Of a stretch of DNA of 64,000 nt, positions 1-8,579 are shown piece after piece. The stretch is taken from the NCBI GenBank assembly GCA_038534135.1, contig JBCAXJ010000006.1:1-64000 (forward strand), in the 5' to 3' direction. This DNA comes from Thermohalobaculum sp038534135 (GTDB lineage Bacteria; Pseudomonadota; Alphaproteobacteria; Rhodobacterales; Rhodobacteraceae). The position numbers and the translations under genes are program-made. The notes under the pieces are model-generated. The model had not been told where the DNA came from. It searched no databases and worked only from the letters and a program-made list of their open reading frames with translations. Numbering within the stretch: the stretch's first letter is position 1; each line of letters begins with the position of its first letter.

Positions 1-543
1 GCGAACCCATTGACGGACGGCGATTTCGCCGCGCCAGAAGAAACGCCACCCGAAATCGAGATGCAGGACGGCACAAACCCGTCTGAGGACGATGACTCAG
101 AGGCAGAAATCGCAAAGCAAACCTTGTCCTGTTTGGCGAAAATCTCTGCATCACTCGACGATCTGAAGATACGAGCGCTCCTCGATTTCGAGAAGCTGTC
201 GACCGCTTCCCTGCGCAGCGCGCTGCCCGATCTGCTGGACAGCAATCTCGCTCGGGAGATCTCTGTGACGGCTGCGCGGTTGATCGAGAAGCGGCTTGTG
301 CCAGAGGCGGAACTCACTGCAGGTGACGACCTTTACGATGCGCTGGTCGATGGCCTGAGGGCCGAAGAACCCGCCGCAGCTATACGCGTTCGCCGGATCA
401 AGGATCAACCCACAGGGACAGCCCATCTAAGCTGGGACCTGGGCGGCGCCGACTTTCTGCGCACGAGTTACTTGAGCGCCGCCGAAGACGTGCTCGACCG
501 CGCGCATCGAAACAGCCTTGAGGGAGAAAAATGTGATGGATGA
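1..543 (+). CDS. FliH-like flagellar export regulator (5' end may lie outside the window)
   Basis: This is an acidic, soluble protein. Its C-terminal stretch, a Trp-Asp-Gly-Gly-Ala strand followed by an amphipathic helix at about residues 140-170, resembles the FliH/YscL end that binds the FliI export ATPase. The assignment leans on position: it is the first gene of a run fliH-like, fliN, fliP, fliG. The frame is open to base 1. A TTG at 10 could be the start, or the gene continues to the left. Its stop (541-543) overlaps the fliN start region. I see no membrane segment. It could be another flagellar accessory protein, since FliH is poorly conserved in sequence. Confidence 0.55.
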   Translation, partial: ANPLTDGDFAAPEETPPEIEMQDGTNPSEDDDSEAEIAKQTLSCLAKISASLDDLKIRALLDFEKLSTASLRSALPDLLDSNLAREISVTAARLIEKRLVPEAELTAGDDLYDALVDGLRAEEPAAAIRVRRIKDQPTGTAHLSWDLGGADFLRTSYLSAAEDVLDRAHRNSLEGEKCDG

Positions 544-862
544 CTCGGCTGCCGAGGTTTCAGAAGGAATTCCGACACTCGACTCGCGCGATCAAAGCGA
601 TGAAGGGAAGCACCGGCGTGCAATCTTCTCCGTTCAAGTCGACGTTGTCGTGAGCGTCGGCCAGGCGCGCCCCGTCATTGGCGAGTTGCTCGCCATGCGG
701 CGCGATATGGTTCTGCCGCTCTCAACGCGCGTCGACGATCCGGTTCAGGTTATGGTTGGCGACAGGATCATTGCGCGGGGAGAGCTCGAGGAGATGGGCG
801 ACGAATCCGGTCGCCTCGGCGTCCGCCTCACCGAGGTCGTGGACGTGACCGACCTGTTCTGA
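536..862 (+). CDS. fliN: FliN flagellar motor switch protein
   Basis: This 108-residue protein has a SpoA (surface presentation of antigens) fold. The C-terminal half carries the typical FliN pattern: a V-x-V-x-V strand, a 'VGQARPVIGELLAMR' segment, then 'VDDPVQVMVGDRIIARGEL' and a valine-rich tail. FliN forms the lower C-ring of the flagellar switch and docks FliH/FliI. The ATG at 536 is chosen because GGGAGAAAA lies just upstream at 522-530; an in-frame ATG at 518 would overlap the previous gene further. It sits between fliH-like and fliP, in line with a flagellar operon. Confidence 0.85.
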   Translation: MDDSAAEVSEGIPTLDSRDQSDEGKHRRAIFSVQVDVVVSVGQARPVIGELLAMRRDMVLPLSTRVDDPVQVMVGDRIIARGELEEMGDESGRLGVRLTEVVDVTDLF

Positions 863-880
863 AGAGCTTGCGAAACAATC

Positions 881-1642
881 GTGTGGGAGAGAACTTTGCG
901 CTATCGTCACACGGTCGGAATCGCCTGCCTTTTTGCTGGTTGCCTGCTTTTTGCGGCAAATGCCGGTGCGCAGTCGGTGGCAATCGATCTTGGGGACGAA
1001 GCGACACTTTCCGGGCGGATCATACAACTCTTCCTGCTGGTCACGCTGCTCAGCTTGGCCCCCGGCATTGCAATCATGATCACCTGCTTCCCGTTCATGG
1101 TGACGGTCCTGTCGCTGTTGCGCCAGGGGATCGGATTGCAGGCCGCGCCACCCAATATGCTGATCATCAGTCTCGCGCTCTTTCTGACCTATTTCGTGAT
1201 GGAGCCGGTGTTCAACACTGCCTGGGCCGATGGTATCGGACCGATGATGGACGGCGATGTCACGGCCGAGCAAGGGTTTGCGAGGGCGCTCGCGCCATTC
1301 GAATCCTTCATGCAGGCGCGTGTCAGACCGGAGATGATCGCGGCGCTCGTCGAAGCCGCTCCGGGTAGCGCTGCAAGAGTTGCCGAGGATGGGACGCCCA
1401 CCCTCGGGCTGCTGATCCCAGCCTTTATGTTGAGCGAGATCGAGCGCGGTTTCGAGATCGGCTTCATGATTTTTCTGCCGTTTCTCATCATCGACCTGAT
1501 CGTGGCTTCGGTATTGATGTCGATGGGGATGATGATGGTCCCACCGGTCGTGGTGTCACTGCCGCTGAAACTAGCATTCTTTGTCGTTGCTGACGGGTGG
1601 AGCCTGCTCGCCAGCGCGTTAATAAGGGGGTACGGAGCATGA
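881..1642 (+). CDS. fliP: FliP flagellar type III export gate protein
   Basis: This 253-residue inner-membrane protein starts at a GTG. It has a cleavable-type signal (residues 1-30, ending near Ala-Gly-Ala-Gln) and about four membrane helices. The family signature is visible around residues 183-200 (IPAFMLSEIERGFEIGF), followed by 'LIIDLIVASVLMSMGM'. FliP, with FliQ and FliR, forms the export gate that passes rod, hook and filament subunits. The length matches the family. Its TGA overlaps the next gene's ATG (ATGA at 1639-1642), showing translational coupling. FliQ and FliR are not in the window. Confidence 0.93.
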   Translation: MWERTLRYRHTVGIACLFAGCLLFAANAGAQSVAIDLGDEATLSGRIIQLFLLVTLLSLAPGIAIMITCFPFMVTVLSLLRQGIGLQAAPPNMLIISLALFLTYFVMEPVFNTAWADGIGPMMDGDVTAEQGFARALAPFESFMQARVRPEMIAALVEAAPGSAARVAEDGTPTLGLLIPAFMLSEIERGFEIGFMIFLPFLIIDLIVASVLMSMGMMMVPPVVVSLPLKLAFFVVADGWSLLASALIRGYGA

Positions 1643-2742
1643 CGGACATCGTTGAATTCGCAGGTCAAGGCAATGTGCCAGCAAACGTCGGAGACGCTCG
1701 TACGCCATTGACACCGGCTAGAGCCGCCGCTGGTGGAGCCGATCTGATCGAGCTGAACCAAGCTCAGAAAGCAGCGGTGATCATTGGAATTCTCGGTCCG
1801 GACTCCGCAGGACCTGTCCTGGAGAACATGGACGAAGAGAACCTTCGGAGCTTTGCGGCGGCCATGTCGCGGATCAAGCGCATTCCGCCGGATGTCGTGA
1901 TTGAAACCATACAGGAGTTCCTGATCGAACTCGCGCAGTTCGACATGACGGTCAGCGGCGGTCTGAAGCACGCGCGATCCGTGCTCCAAGATTACATCCC
2001 CGAAGCGACGCTGACACGCATCATGGATGACATAGATACGCCGTCGGCTCACAACGTCTGGAAAAAACTGACGACGGTCGAAGATCAGGCACTCGCCGAA
2101 TTCTTGGCCCGCGAGCATCCTCAGACTGCCGCTGTCGTCCTCTCGAAGCTATCGGCCGAGCATGCCGCTGAAATTCTTGGTCGGCTTTCGCCTGAACGCG
2201 CTCGCGAGATTGTGGTTGGATTGAAGCGTACGACGTCGATGGATTCCAATATCGTCGAGGCCATCGGCGAGTCCGTCTCGACCGACTTTCTCGAGCACTA
2301 CCGTGGTGGTGGAACTTCGGTGAAGCCGGAAGAACGGATCGGCATGATCATGAACTACACGTCCGGCGAGATCCGTCAGTCGGTGCTCGATTTCTTAGGA
2401 GAGAAACAGCCGGAATTCCTCGAAGCGGTGAAGGCGCGCATGTTCACCTTCGCCGACATTCAAGATCGGATCGAGAAACGGGACATTACGGCGATCGTCC
2501 GGGCAACGGCGCCAGAAGATCTCTTGAAGGCCATGATCGGCGCGCAGGACTCCGCACCCCAGACCTTCGAGTTCGTCATGAATTCGCTGTCGTCGCGCGT
2601 GGCGGAACAACTGCGCGAGGAAATGGCCGACGCCGGAAAGGTCAAGGTCCGCGAGGCCGAGGAAGCGCAGAATGCCATGCTGAAGGTTATCCGTGCGATG
2701 GAAGCAGCCGGAGAGCTTGCTCTGATCGCTGTGGATGAGTGA
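1639..2742 (+). CDS. fliG: FliG flagellar motor switch protein
   Basis: This 367-residue protein has the three-part FliG layout: an N-terminal domain with 'LNQAQKAAVIIGILGPDSAGPVLENM', a middle domain with the EHPQ motif at residues 159-162, and a C-terminal domain of charged helices that faces the stator. FliG transmits torque from MotA to the rotor and anchors the C-ring to FliF. The start is the ATG at 1639, which overlaps the fliP stop. The protein is somewhat longer than the usual 330-340 residues because of an N-terminal extension of about 40 residues. The gene ends at a hairpin shared with the convergent neighbour. Confidence 0.85.
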   Translation: MTDIVEFAGQGNVPANVGDARTPLTPARAAAGGADLIELNQAQKAAVIIGILGPDSAGPVLENMDEENLRSFAAAMSRIKRIPPDVVIETIQEFLIELAQFDMTVSGGLKHARSVLQDYIPEATLTRIMDDIDTPSAHNVWKKLTTVEDQALAEFLAREHPQTAAVVLSKLSAEHAAEILGRLSPERAREIVVGLKRTTSMDSNIVEAIGESVSTDFLEHYRGGGTSVKPEERIGMIMNYTSGEIRQSVLDFLGEKQPEFLEAVKARMFTFADIQDRIEKRDITAIVRATAPEDLLKAMIGAQDSAPQTFEFVMNSLSSRVAEQLREEMADAGKVKVREAEEAQNAMLKVIRAMEAAGELALIAVDE

Positions 2743-2764
2743 GCTCCGAAGCATTCGGACTCAC
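2739..2764. terminator. Shared hairpin between convergent fliG and the deacetylase gene
   Basis: GTGAG-c-TCCGAA-gca-TTCGGA-CTCAC forms an 11-bp stem with one bulged C and a 3-base loop. It begins inside the fliG stop codon and ends a few bases before the stop of the convergent minus-strand gene. There is no clear T-run on either side, so it may act as a bidirectional stop or a transcript-end protector rather than a classical intrinsic terminator. Confidence 0.5.
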
Positions 2765-2768
2765 CGCT

Positions 2769-3668
2769 TCACACGAATGACGCGGCTTCCTCGAACATGA
2801 TCGCATGGAGCCCCGCCAGGCGCGTGGGATCGGGATGATACCCACCGCCAAGCACACCGACCACAGCAATGGCGCGTTGTCTGAGCGCCGAGAGAACCAT
2901 GCGGTCTCGCGCACGGAGGTCAGCGTCGTCGAGTGCCAGGCGGCCCAGTCGGTCTTCAACGTGAACGTCGACCCCTGCATTGTAGAATGCCAGCCTGGGA
3001 TGAACCGTCTCCAGAAGTTCCATGAGCGCATGTTCGAGAACGTCGAGATAGGCCTGTCCACCGATGCCATCTTCGAGCGGGATATCAACGGTCGATTCCG
3101 ACTTCTGTTGAGGAAAGTTGTTCGCCGCGTGTATCGAGAAGGTGACGACATCCGGATCGCTGGCGAAGATCCGTGCAGTGCCATCGCCTTGGTGCACATC
3201 GGCGTCGATCACGAGGAACGGTCCGCGCACACCCTGCGCCGACAGGTTTCGAATGGCGACAGCGACGTCATTGAACACACAAAAGCCCGAGCCATGGTCT
3301 GGCCCCGCATGGTGAGAACCGCCCGCAGCATTGCAAGCGATACCGTGTTCGAGCGCCAACCAAGCTGCCAAAGTCGTCCCGGCTACGGAAAGCGTGCTGC
3401 GTCGAACCACCCTTTGTGTTGCCGGCAAGCCAATCTGGCGAACTTCCGCCGGCGATAGAGACAGTGTGAGTACCCGGTCCACATAGCACCGTGCATGGGC
3501 GAGTTCGATCTGCGGCGCGGTGAAAGCGCGCGGCGCAAAAAACTTGCCAGGCGGCAGCAATCCACGCGATTCGAGTGCCTGGCGCAGGTACCCGTATTTC
3601 GACATTGGAAACCGATGTCCCGGCCGCAATGGCGCTTGGTAGTCGGGGTGATAAACAATCGGCAGCAT
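2769..3668 (-). CDS. Histone deacetylase-like / acetylpolyamine amidohydrolase family protein
   Basis: This 299-residue enzyme of the arginase/deacetylase fold has a complete active site: the His-His pair (119-120), the GFCVFND loop, zinc ligands Asp157, His159 and Asp234, and the catalytic Tyr277 in GGGYHPD. The reaction is zinc-dependent hydrolysis of an acetyl-lysine or acetyl-amine; the true substrate is unknown. The Met at 3668 (MLPIVYHP) is preferred, since the family begins close to this 'YHPDY' strand and the 26 residues upstream look non-native. The gene is convergent with fliG and appears monocistronic. Confidence 0.85.
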   Translation of the reverse strand: MLPIVYHPDYQAPLRPGHRFPMSKYGYLRQALESRGLLPPGKFFAPRAFTAPQIELAHARCYVDRVLTLSLSPAEVRQIGLPATQRVVRRSTLSVAGTTLAAWLALEHGIACNAAGGSHHAGPDHGSGFCVFNDVAVAIRNLSAQGVRGPFLVIDADVHQGDGTARIFASDPDVVTFSIHAANNFPQQKSESTVDIPLEDGIGGQAYLDVLEHALMELLETVHPRLAFYNAGVDVHVEDRLGRLALDDADLRARDRMVLSALRQRAIAVVGVLGGGYHPDPTRLAGLHAIMFEEAASFV

Positions 3669-3864
3669 GGGAACCTGTCTGGCGGTCTCGTTTTCAAACA
3701 CTTGCAAGCCGACCGGACACGTGCAGTGCCTTAATAAATCATGCATTCAGCGCATCTTTGCTTCTAGCGCCTGTTCGTGCGTGATAACACTAGGTGCGGG
3801 GGACAGTTTGAGAAGCGGCGCGTCGGCGCGGGTCTCATCCGATAAGTGAGAGCACGGAGGCGAC

Positions 3865-5580
3865 GTGAATCCGATATCATCCATCGTTCGCACAAGGTTT
3901 GATCCGGTGGCCACTCCGCTCGCGCTCGACCTGACCGAGGATGCCGTGGTTCTCTCCCGACGCAGAACCGAAGACTCTTATGAGGAACTGCGCCGAGTGC
4001 CACTGGACCATCCGAATTTCCAGAGCCGGATCGACGAGTTGCGCGTCGAGGCACTTGTACGGAACCCAAAGAAGTCGCCGATAACGATCCTCCTGCCCGA
4101 GAGTCAGATCCTTCGCAGGGACTATTTACTCACGTCGCGGACGCCCTCCGCGCGCCGCGAGGAAGCAATTCGACGCTTGGTTGCCGAAACTCCCTACCAG
4201 GCCAGCGAGCTGTGCGTCGATTGTTCGAGGCCGGAAAATGGAGCACCAACGGTTGTTCTGGCCGCTCTGCACCAAACGGTTCGAGAGGCGGCTTCCTATT
4301 GCGAGAAGTGGGGGTTCGTTCCCGGGCCAATTTCGACGCGCCATCATGCAGCAGACTTCAGGGGTTCCGCACCTGTCTTCGCATTGCCGAAGAACTCGAT
4401 CACCAGACTTGGCACCAGATCCGTTCAGATGGCGGCGGCGGCGATTGCGGCCCTGGCCTTCGGATACGGTGCCCTGCAGGTCTACGAGGCAACAACGCCA
4501 ATCCTCAAGGCGCTGACGATCACGCCGCTCCCGGCTCAGCAACCGCTGGAGTTTTACCTCGCAGATACGGCACCTCTGGCTGAGCGAACATCCACGCCAG
4601 CCGTGCGGACAACGTCACTGCAGTGGATTGCACTGACGTCCGCGAAGCGAAACGACTTCAATCGCGCTCCGGCACTGTCGGATCGAATACCGAACCCTGC
4701 CAAATCCGTCATGTCCCCTGACAGTCCTTTCGCACCGCGCATTCAGGAAGTGTTTAGCATCGGCCCCGCACTCGGCGCCACGCATCACAGTCGCCCTGGA
4801 CGCCCAGCGAATCCTGTGCCCGGATCCGCCAGCGTGGGCGTTTCACAAGTGGTGACGGCGATCGACCGCATTCGTCTTGGCAGCCGTGCACTGAGCCGAA
4901 CTGCTGGGTCCGGGACGACCGTGGCAAAGACTGTGTCGACCGATCCGCAACAAAGTACAGTGGACGTAAAGGTCGCCGCACTGGGACCGGCAGAGGTAAC
5001 GCGCGTGTTGTCCCGACGTGTGCGACTGCGACGCGAACACGTGGTGCCGCAAAGCGCGCCCCGAGAAGATGATGACGTCGACGTCGCGGCTGTCGACCCT
5101 GATGCGCATCGCGTGCCGTTGCCGCGGCCGAGCGAGGCTGAAGCTCCGACGCCGTCATCTCCCGCTCAAGACGAGGAAGCACCTGACGTCAAGGCACCGC
5201 CAGAGAAAGCCGCTGATCCCGAAGAAGTCCATGCAGCCGCAGCGTCCCCATTGCCAAGATCGCGCCCAAAGAGTCTTGAAGAGCGCACCGTGGCAATCAA
5301 ACCGAGCGTGGCCTCGAAAGCAGTTGCGGCGCCTAAGTTACCGACGACCGTGAAGGCTGCCGCAAGCGAGCGTGGGCTAGATCTTGATCAAACGAGTCTT
5401 ATTGGTGTGATGGATGCCCGAAATGGCAGGCGCGCATTGGTCCGACTTCCGGGCGGTGAATACCTGAAAGTCACGAATGGCGATCTGCTGAATGGGTGGC
5501 GGGTCAGTTCGATCAGCCGGGAAGCCATGAAACTAACGCGCCAAGGCCGTCAACGTACGCTCCAGTTGATCGTCCAATAG
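3865..5580 (+). CDS. Membrane-anchored protein with GspC/PilP-like C-terminal domain
   Basis: This 571-residue protein starts at a GTG behind a strong GGAGG (3856-3860). Residues 1-185 form a globular region with strands such as 'ITILLPESQIL' and 'APTVVLAALHQ', which recall the actin-like fold of PilM/GspL. A single membrane helix follows at about 188-208. A long Pro/Ala/Glu-rich linker spans about 240-490. A compact C-terminal domain (about 500-571, 'RRALVRLPGGEYLKVTNGD') resembles the periplasmic HR domain of GspC or PilP. That layout suggests part of an envelope-spanning apparatus, but no pilus or type II secretion genes are nearby. The function is unassigned. Confidence 0.55.
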   Translation: MNPISSIVRTRFDPVATPLALDLTEDAVVLSRRRTEDSYEELRRVPLDHPNFQSRIDELRVEALVRNPKKSPITILLPESQILRRDYLLTSRTPSARREEAIRRLVAETPYQASELCVDCSRPENGAPTVVLAALHQTVREAASYCEKWGFVPGPISTRHHAADFRGSAPVFALPKNSITRLGTRSVQMAAAAIAALAFGYGALQVYEATTPILKALTITPLPAQQPLEFYLADTAPLAERTSTPAVRTTSLQWIALTSAKRNDFNRAPALSDRIPNPAKSVMSPDSPFAPRIQEVFSIGPALGATHHSRPGRPANPVPGSASVGVSQVVTAIDRIRLGSRALSRTAGSGTTVAKTVSTDPQQSTVDVKVAALGPAEVTRVLSRRVRLRREHVVPQSAPREDDDVDVAAVDPDAHRVPLPRPSEAEAPTPSSPAQDEEAPDVKAPPEKAADPEEVHAAAASPLPRSRPKSLEERTVAIKPSVASKAVAAPKLPTTVKAAASERGLDLDQTSLIGVMDARNGRRALVRLPGGEYLKVTNGDLLNGWRVSSISREAMKLTRQGRQRTLQLIVQ

Positions 5581-5598
5581 TCGCAAAAGGTCGATGGC

Positions 5599-7230
5599 TC
5601 AGCCGCCTGCGCTTCGACGCGCGCGCCAAGCGGCCCAGTCTTCGGGCGTATCGAGATCGGTGATCGCACCGTCATCTTCTAGGATCACGTCGACAGTAAA
5701 CTCGGGATGTTCGCGAAGAATTGCCCGTGCGCCTTGATCGCCATCGAGGCCACGCAGCGCCTCGAAAAAGCGGCGGCCAAACAGGACCGGATGCCCCCCT
5801 GCACCATCGGGTGTAACGGCGCGCACGATTGCTCGGTCTTCGCCGGGATCGAACCCTGCAATCAACCGATCGATATCGCGGCTTCGTACATCCGGCATGT
5901 CGGCCATCATCACCAACGCCGCATCCGCAGAGCCCGGCAGCGCTGCTGCACCGGCGGCAATGGACGTCCCCATCCCCGAAGTCGCACGGGGGTTTGAGAC
6001 CTGGGTCACCGGTAGTCCGCTCAATGCGGCTCTGCGAAGCTCATCGTCTGGTCTCAGTACGCACACGACATGATCGACACCACTCTCGATCAGGTTCTCG
6101 GCGGAGCGGCGCAGAAGCGGCTTTCCGTCAACGGTCTCCAACAGCTTGTCAGCCCCGCGCATGCGGGTCGATCCACCGGCGGCGAGCAGGAGTGCTACGA
6201 TCTCTGGGCGCTGCGGTGCACCGGACCCGCCATCGCGTGGCTGCGGACGCGAGGAGATCTCCTTCAGCAACCCGCCAACGCCCATGGCGCCGATCTCTTC
6301 GGCGGACACTTCGAGTCCACAAGCAACGCGCTCAAGGATCCAGTCTGCGCCATTCAGTTTTGGCGACCGGGCACATCCCGGAAGGCCGATGACCGGCGTA
6401 CCTGCACGGTCGCCCAGAAAGAGCAGGTTGCCAGGATCGACGGGCATGCCGAAGCGCGTCAGGGTTCCGCCAGCCTCGATCAAGGCCAACGGGCCTACGT
6501 CATGCCGGTCTGACGTCGCCGATCCGGTCAGAATCAACACCAAGTCATTGTCAGCGTCGCGAATAGCGGCGGATAGTTTCTGAACGTCATGCTGCACGAC
6601 CACATGCTCGGTCAGATCGATACCGAGCGCTGAAAGCCGCTGAACCACTGCGTCAGCGCCCTTGGAGACGATCTTGTCCTTCATGCCGGGCGTTCTGGTC
6701 AGAATAAGATGTGCGTTGCGCGTCCGAACCGGATGAACCCGCATCATCGGCCCAGAGGATAGGAGCGCTTCGGCCTTGTCGACAGATTGGCCGGAACATC
6801 CGTAAGGGATGATCTTGACGGTTCCGACCATCTGTCGCGCGGTCACCCGCGCGTGGTTTGGAAGCGTCGCGAGCGTGATGGCCTCGTCGATCGCGTTCAG
6901 CGCCTGGACGCGTTCAACATCGATTTCCAGCACGCCCGCTGTCTCAGCGTACAGGTTCGCACGCCCGGTGAATGGAGCGCCGATCCGGAGGTTCGATAAC
7001 ACAGGCTCCGGCGCCACACCCGAAGCAAGGCGTCCCGCCGCTGCATCTTCCAGGACATCTCCCGGTTCGGCAGCTGCGACAATCACAGTGTCTAGGCCGG
7101 CCTTTCGCAGATCGGTGACATCGGTGTCCGTGAGAACACGGCCCTTCTTCAACCGACGGTCGCCCAGACCGACCGAATGCGCCAGAATCAATCCCCGGGC
7201 ATCTTCGACGCTGACGGGTCCAAATCTCAC
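5599..7230 (-). CDS. Fusion: molybdopterin-binding domain + MocA-like molybdopterin nucleotidyltransferase
   Basis: This 543-residue protein has two halves. Residues 1-335 resemble the MoeA/MogA molybdopterin-binding fold, with GSATSDRHDVGP and FGMPVDPGNLLFLGD loops. Residues 347-543 are a MobA/MocA nucleotidyltransferase with the nucleotide loop LLLAAGGSTRM and a metal-binding Asp at about 444 in MMADMPD. MocA-type enzymes add CMP to molybdopterin to form the cytosine dinucleotide cofactor used by xanthine/CO dehydrogenases. It overlaps the upstream xdhC by four bases, tying it to Mo-hydroxylase maturation. The fused form is known in alphaproteobacteria; exact chemistry is inferred. Confidence 0.85.
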   Translation of the reverse strand: MRFGPVSVEDARGLILAHSVGLGDRRLKKGRVLTDTDVTDLRKAGLDTVIVAAAEPGDVLEDAAAGRLASGVAPEPVLSNLRIGAPFTGRANLYAETAGVLEIDVERVQALNAIDEAITLATLPNHARVTARQMVGTVKIIPYGCSGQSVDKAEALLSSGPMMRVHPVRTRNAHLILTRTPGMKDKIVSKGADAVVQRLSALGIDLTEHVVVQHDVQKLSAAIRDADNDLVLILTGSATSDRHDVGPLALIEAGGTLTRFGMPVDPGNLLFLGDRAGTPVIGLPGCARSPKLNGADWILERVACGLEVSAEEIGAMGVGGLLKEISSRPQPRDGGSGAPQRPEIVALLLAAGGSTRMRGADKLLETVDGKPLLRRSAENLIESGVDHVVCVLRPDDELRRAALSGLPVTQVSNPRATSGMGTSIAAGAAALPGSADAALVMMADMPDVRSRDIDRLIAGFDPGEDRAIVRAVTPDGAGGHPVLFGRRFFEALRGLDGDQGARAILREHPEFTVDVILEDDGAITDLDTPEDWAAWRARRSAGG

Positions 7231-8243
7231 GCAGCGGCGTCCGCGGACATCAGACCAGGACGGCTCGACGGCCGCCGCAGTCGTTCTGTGAGTTGCGCCA
7301 TCACCGATACCGCGATTTCTGCCGGAGACTTCGCGCCGATGTCTGACCCGACCGGTGCATCGATACGGGCGATCTCGGCCTCGGAGAAGCCTTGCTCAGA
7401 CAAGCGCGAGACCCGCTTTCCATGGGTTCGCTTGGATCCAAGACAGCCGATGTAGAAGGGATTCGACCGCAATGCCGTGGCGATCGCCGGGTCGTCCAGC
7501 TTGGGATCGTGCGTCAGAGTCACCACAGCCGTCCGGTGATCGATCCCATGCGCGCGCAGGGCAGCGTCCGGCCAATCATGCACGAGGCGTTGGTCTGGGA
7601 ACCGCGACTCCGAGGCAAAAGCCTCGCGCGGATCAACGATCGTCACATCATATCCCGTCAGACGCGCCATCTCGGCCAGAGGTTGCGTGATGTGCACAGC
7701 GCCGACGACCACAAGGCGCAATGGCGGATTAGACACCCAAAGAAAGCGATCGCCCGTTTCGTCGAAACCGGACCGGTCACCATCGAAGGCAGCAGCGCGC
7801 TCGGCGTAGTCGAGCACTCGGCGTTCCCAAGTCTTTGTGTCCGTTTCGACCGCCAGCGCCCGTCGTTCGCCGCGCGCCGATACGATCTCGTCAAGCAGTC
7901 CCTTGGGCAGCCCCTGACCGGATCCAATCGGTTCGACGAGGATACGGATCGTACCACCGCATGCCAAGCCAACCGCGAAGGCATCGTCATCGCTGACGCC
8001 AAACTCCAGGATCGTACATGTGCCATCCGCGAGCCGATCCAATGCTTCGGCGACAACAGCGCTTTCGACGCACCCACCTGACACCGATCCCATGATCTCG
8101 GCATCGCCAGACACAACCAGCTGCGAGCCCACGGGACGCGGCGCCGATCCCCAGGTCTGGACAACGGTCGCAAGCGCGACCCCTTTCCCGGCACGATGCC
8201 ATTGCAATGCGATTTCGGGGATCTGATCGTGTTGCAGGGTCAT
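7227..8243 (-). CDS. XdhC/CoxF-family molybdoenzyme maturation protein
   Basis: This 338-residue protein has an N-terminal XdhC/CoxI domain (residues 15-110, with GSAPRPVGSQLVVS and GSVSGGCVE) and a C-terminal Rossmann domain (about 180-310, with LVVVGAVHI and the FYIGCLGSKRTHGKR signature). XdhC-type proteins bind molybdenum cofactor and help sulfurate and insert it into xanthine-dehydrogenase-family enzymes. It is translationally coupled (ATGA) to the downstream MocA fusion and lies 336 bases after coxE on the same strand, so the four genes probably serve one Mo-hydroxylase. That enzyme itself is not in the window. Confidence 0.88.
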   Translation of the reverse strand: MTLQHDQIPEIALQWHRAGKGVALATVVQTWGSAPRPVGSQLVVSGDAEIMGSVSGGCVESAVVAEALDRLADGTCTILEFGVSDDDAFAVGLACGGTIRILVEPIGSGQGLPKGLLDEIVSARGERRALAVETDTKTWERRVLDYAERAAAFDGDRSGFDETGDRFLWVSNPPLRLVVVGAVHITQPLAEMARLTGYDVTIVDPREAFASESRFPDQRLVHDWPDAALRAHGIDHRTAVVTLTHDPKLDDPAIATALRSNPFYIGCLGSKRTHGKRVSRLSEQGFSEAEIARIDAPVGSDIGAKSPAEIAVSVMAQLTERLRRPSSRPGLMSADAAA

Positions 8244-8579
8244 GCTGTGCCCTCCTCCGGCCTCGACCAGAAGGATCAGCGCAAAAGCGGACGCATCCTT
8301 CCGGGTTGCACGAAATAGGTATGCCCTATTCCCCTCGGTGCAACCAGAAAAGACGCGCCTCGAACACAGATCGGCCTTGCGAAAAAAGCAGCCGGAAGCT
8401 TACGCCACGCCCAGCAAACACAAGCAGCACTGGAATAACTCACGCCTTCACACCTTAGGTCGGGAAAATTTGAGCCCCCCGGCCAGCCCAGCGAGCGGGG
8501 TTCACGCTGCTGAGCATGAGAAGACGTTGAGCCGAATCGCGTGATTTCGTCTGTGTGAAATCTCACAGAACACGAAATT
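8244..8579. other. 336-base gap between coxE and xdhC
   Basis: I see no coding frame here with believable codon use. The end next to coxE holds a two-step hairpin (8544-8578). The rest shows no recognisable RNA gene; a minus-strand promoter for xdhC could lie here but I cannot point to clear -35/-10 boxes. Confidence 0.5.
8544..8578 (-). terminator. Imperfect hairpin just after coxE
   Basis: An outer pair ATTTCGT/ACGAAAT (8544-8550 and 8572-8578) encloses an inner pair TGTGA/TCACA (8554-8558 and 8563-8567) with a 4-base loop and a small internal loop. It starts one base beyond the coxE stop. No T-run follows on the minus strand, so it may be a weak terminator or an RNA-processing site separating coxDE from xdhC. 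Confidence 0.45.

Noticed and set aside
1189..2118. Minus-strand open frame opposite fliP and fliG
   Set aside because: Shadow of well-supported flagellar genes.
8554..8567. TGTGA-N4-TCACA as a Crp site
   Set aside because: Crp needs a 6-base centre, and the repeat sits inside a longer hairpin directly after a stop codon, so an RNA structure is more likely.
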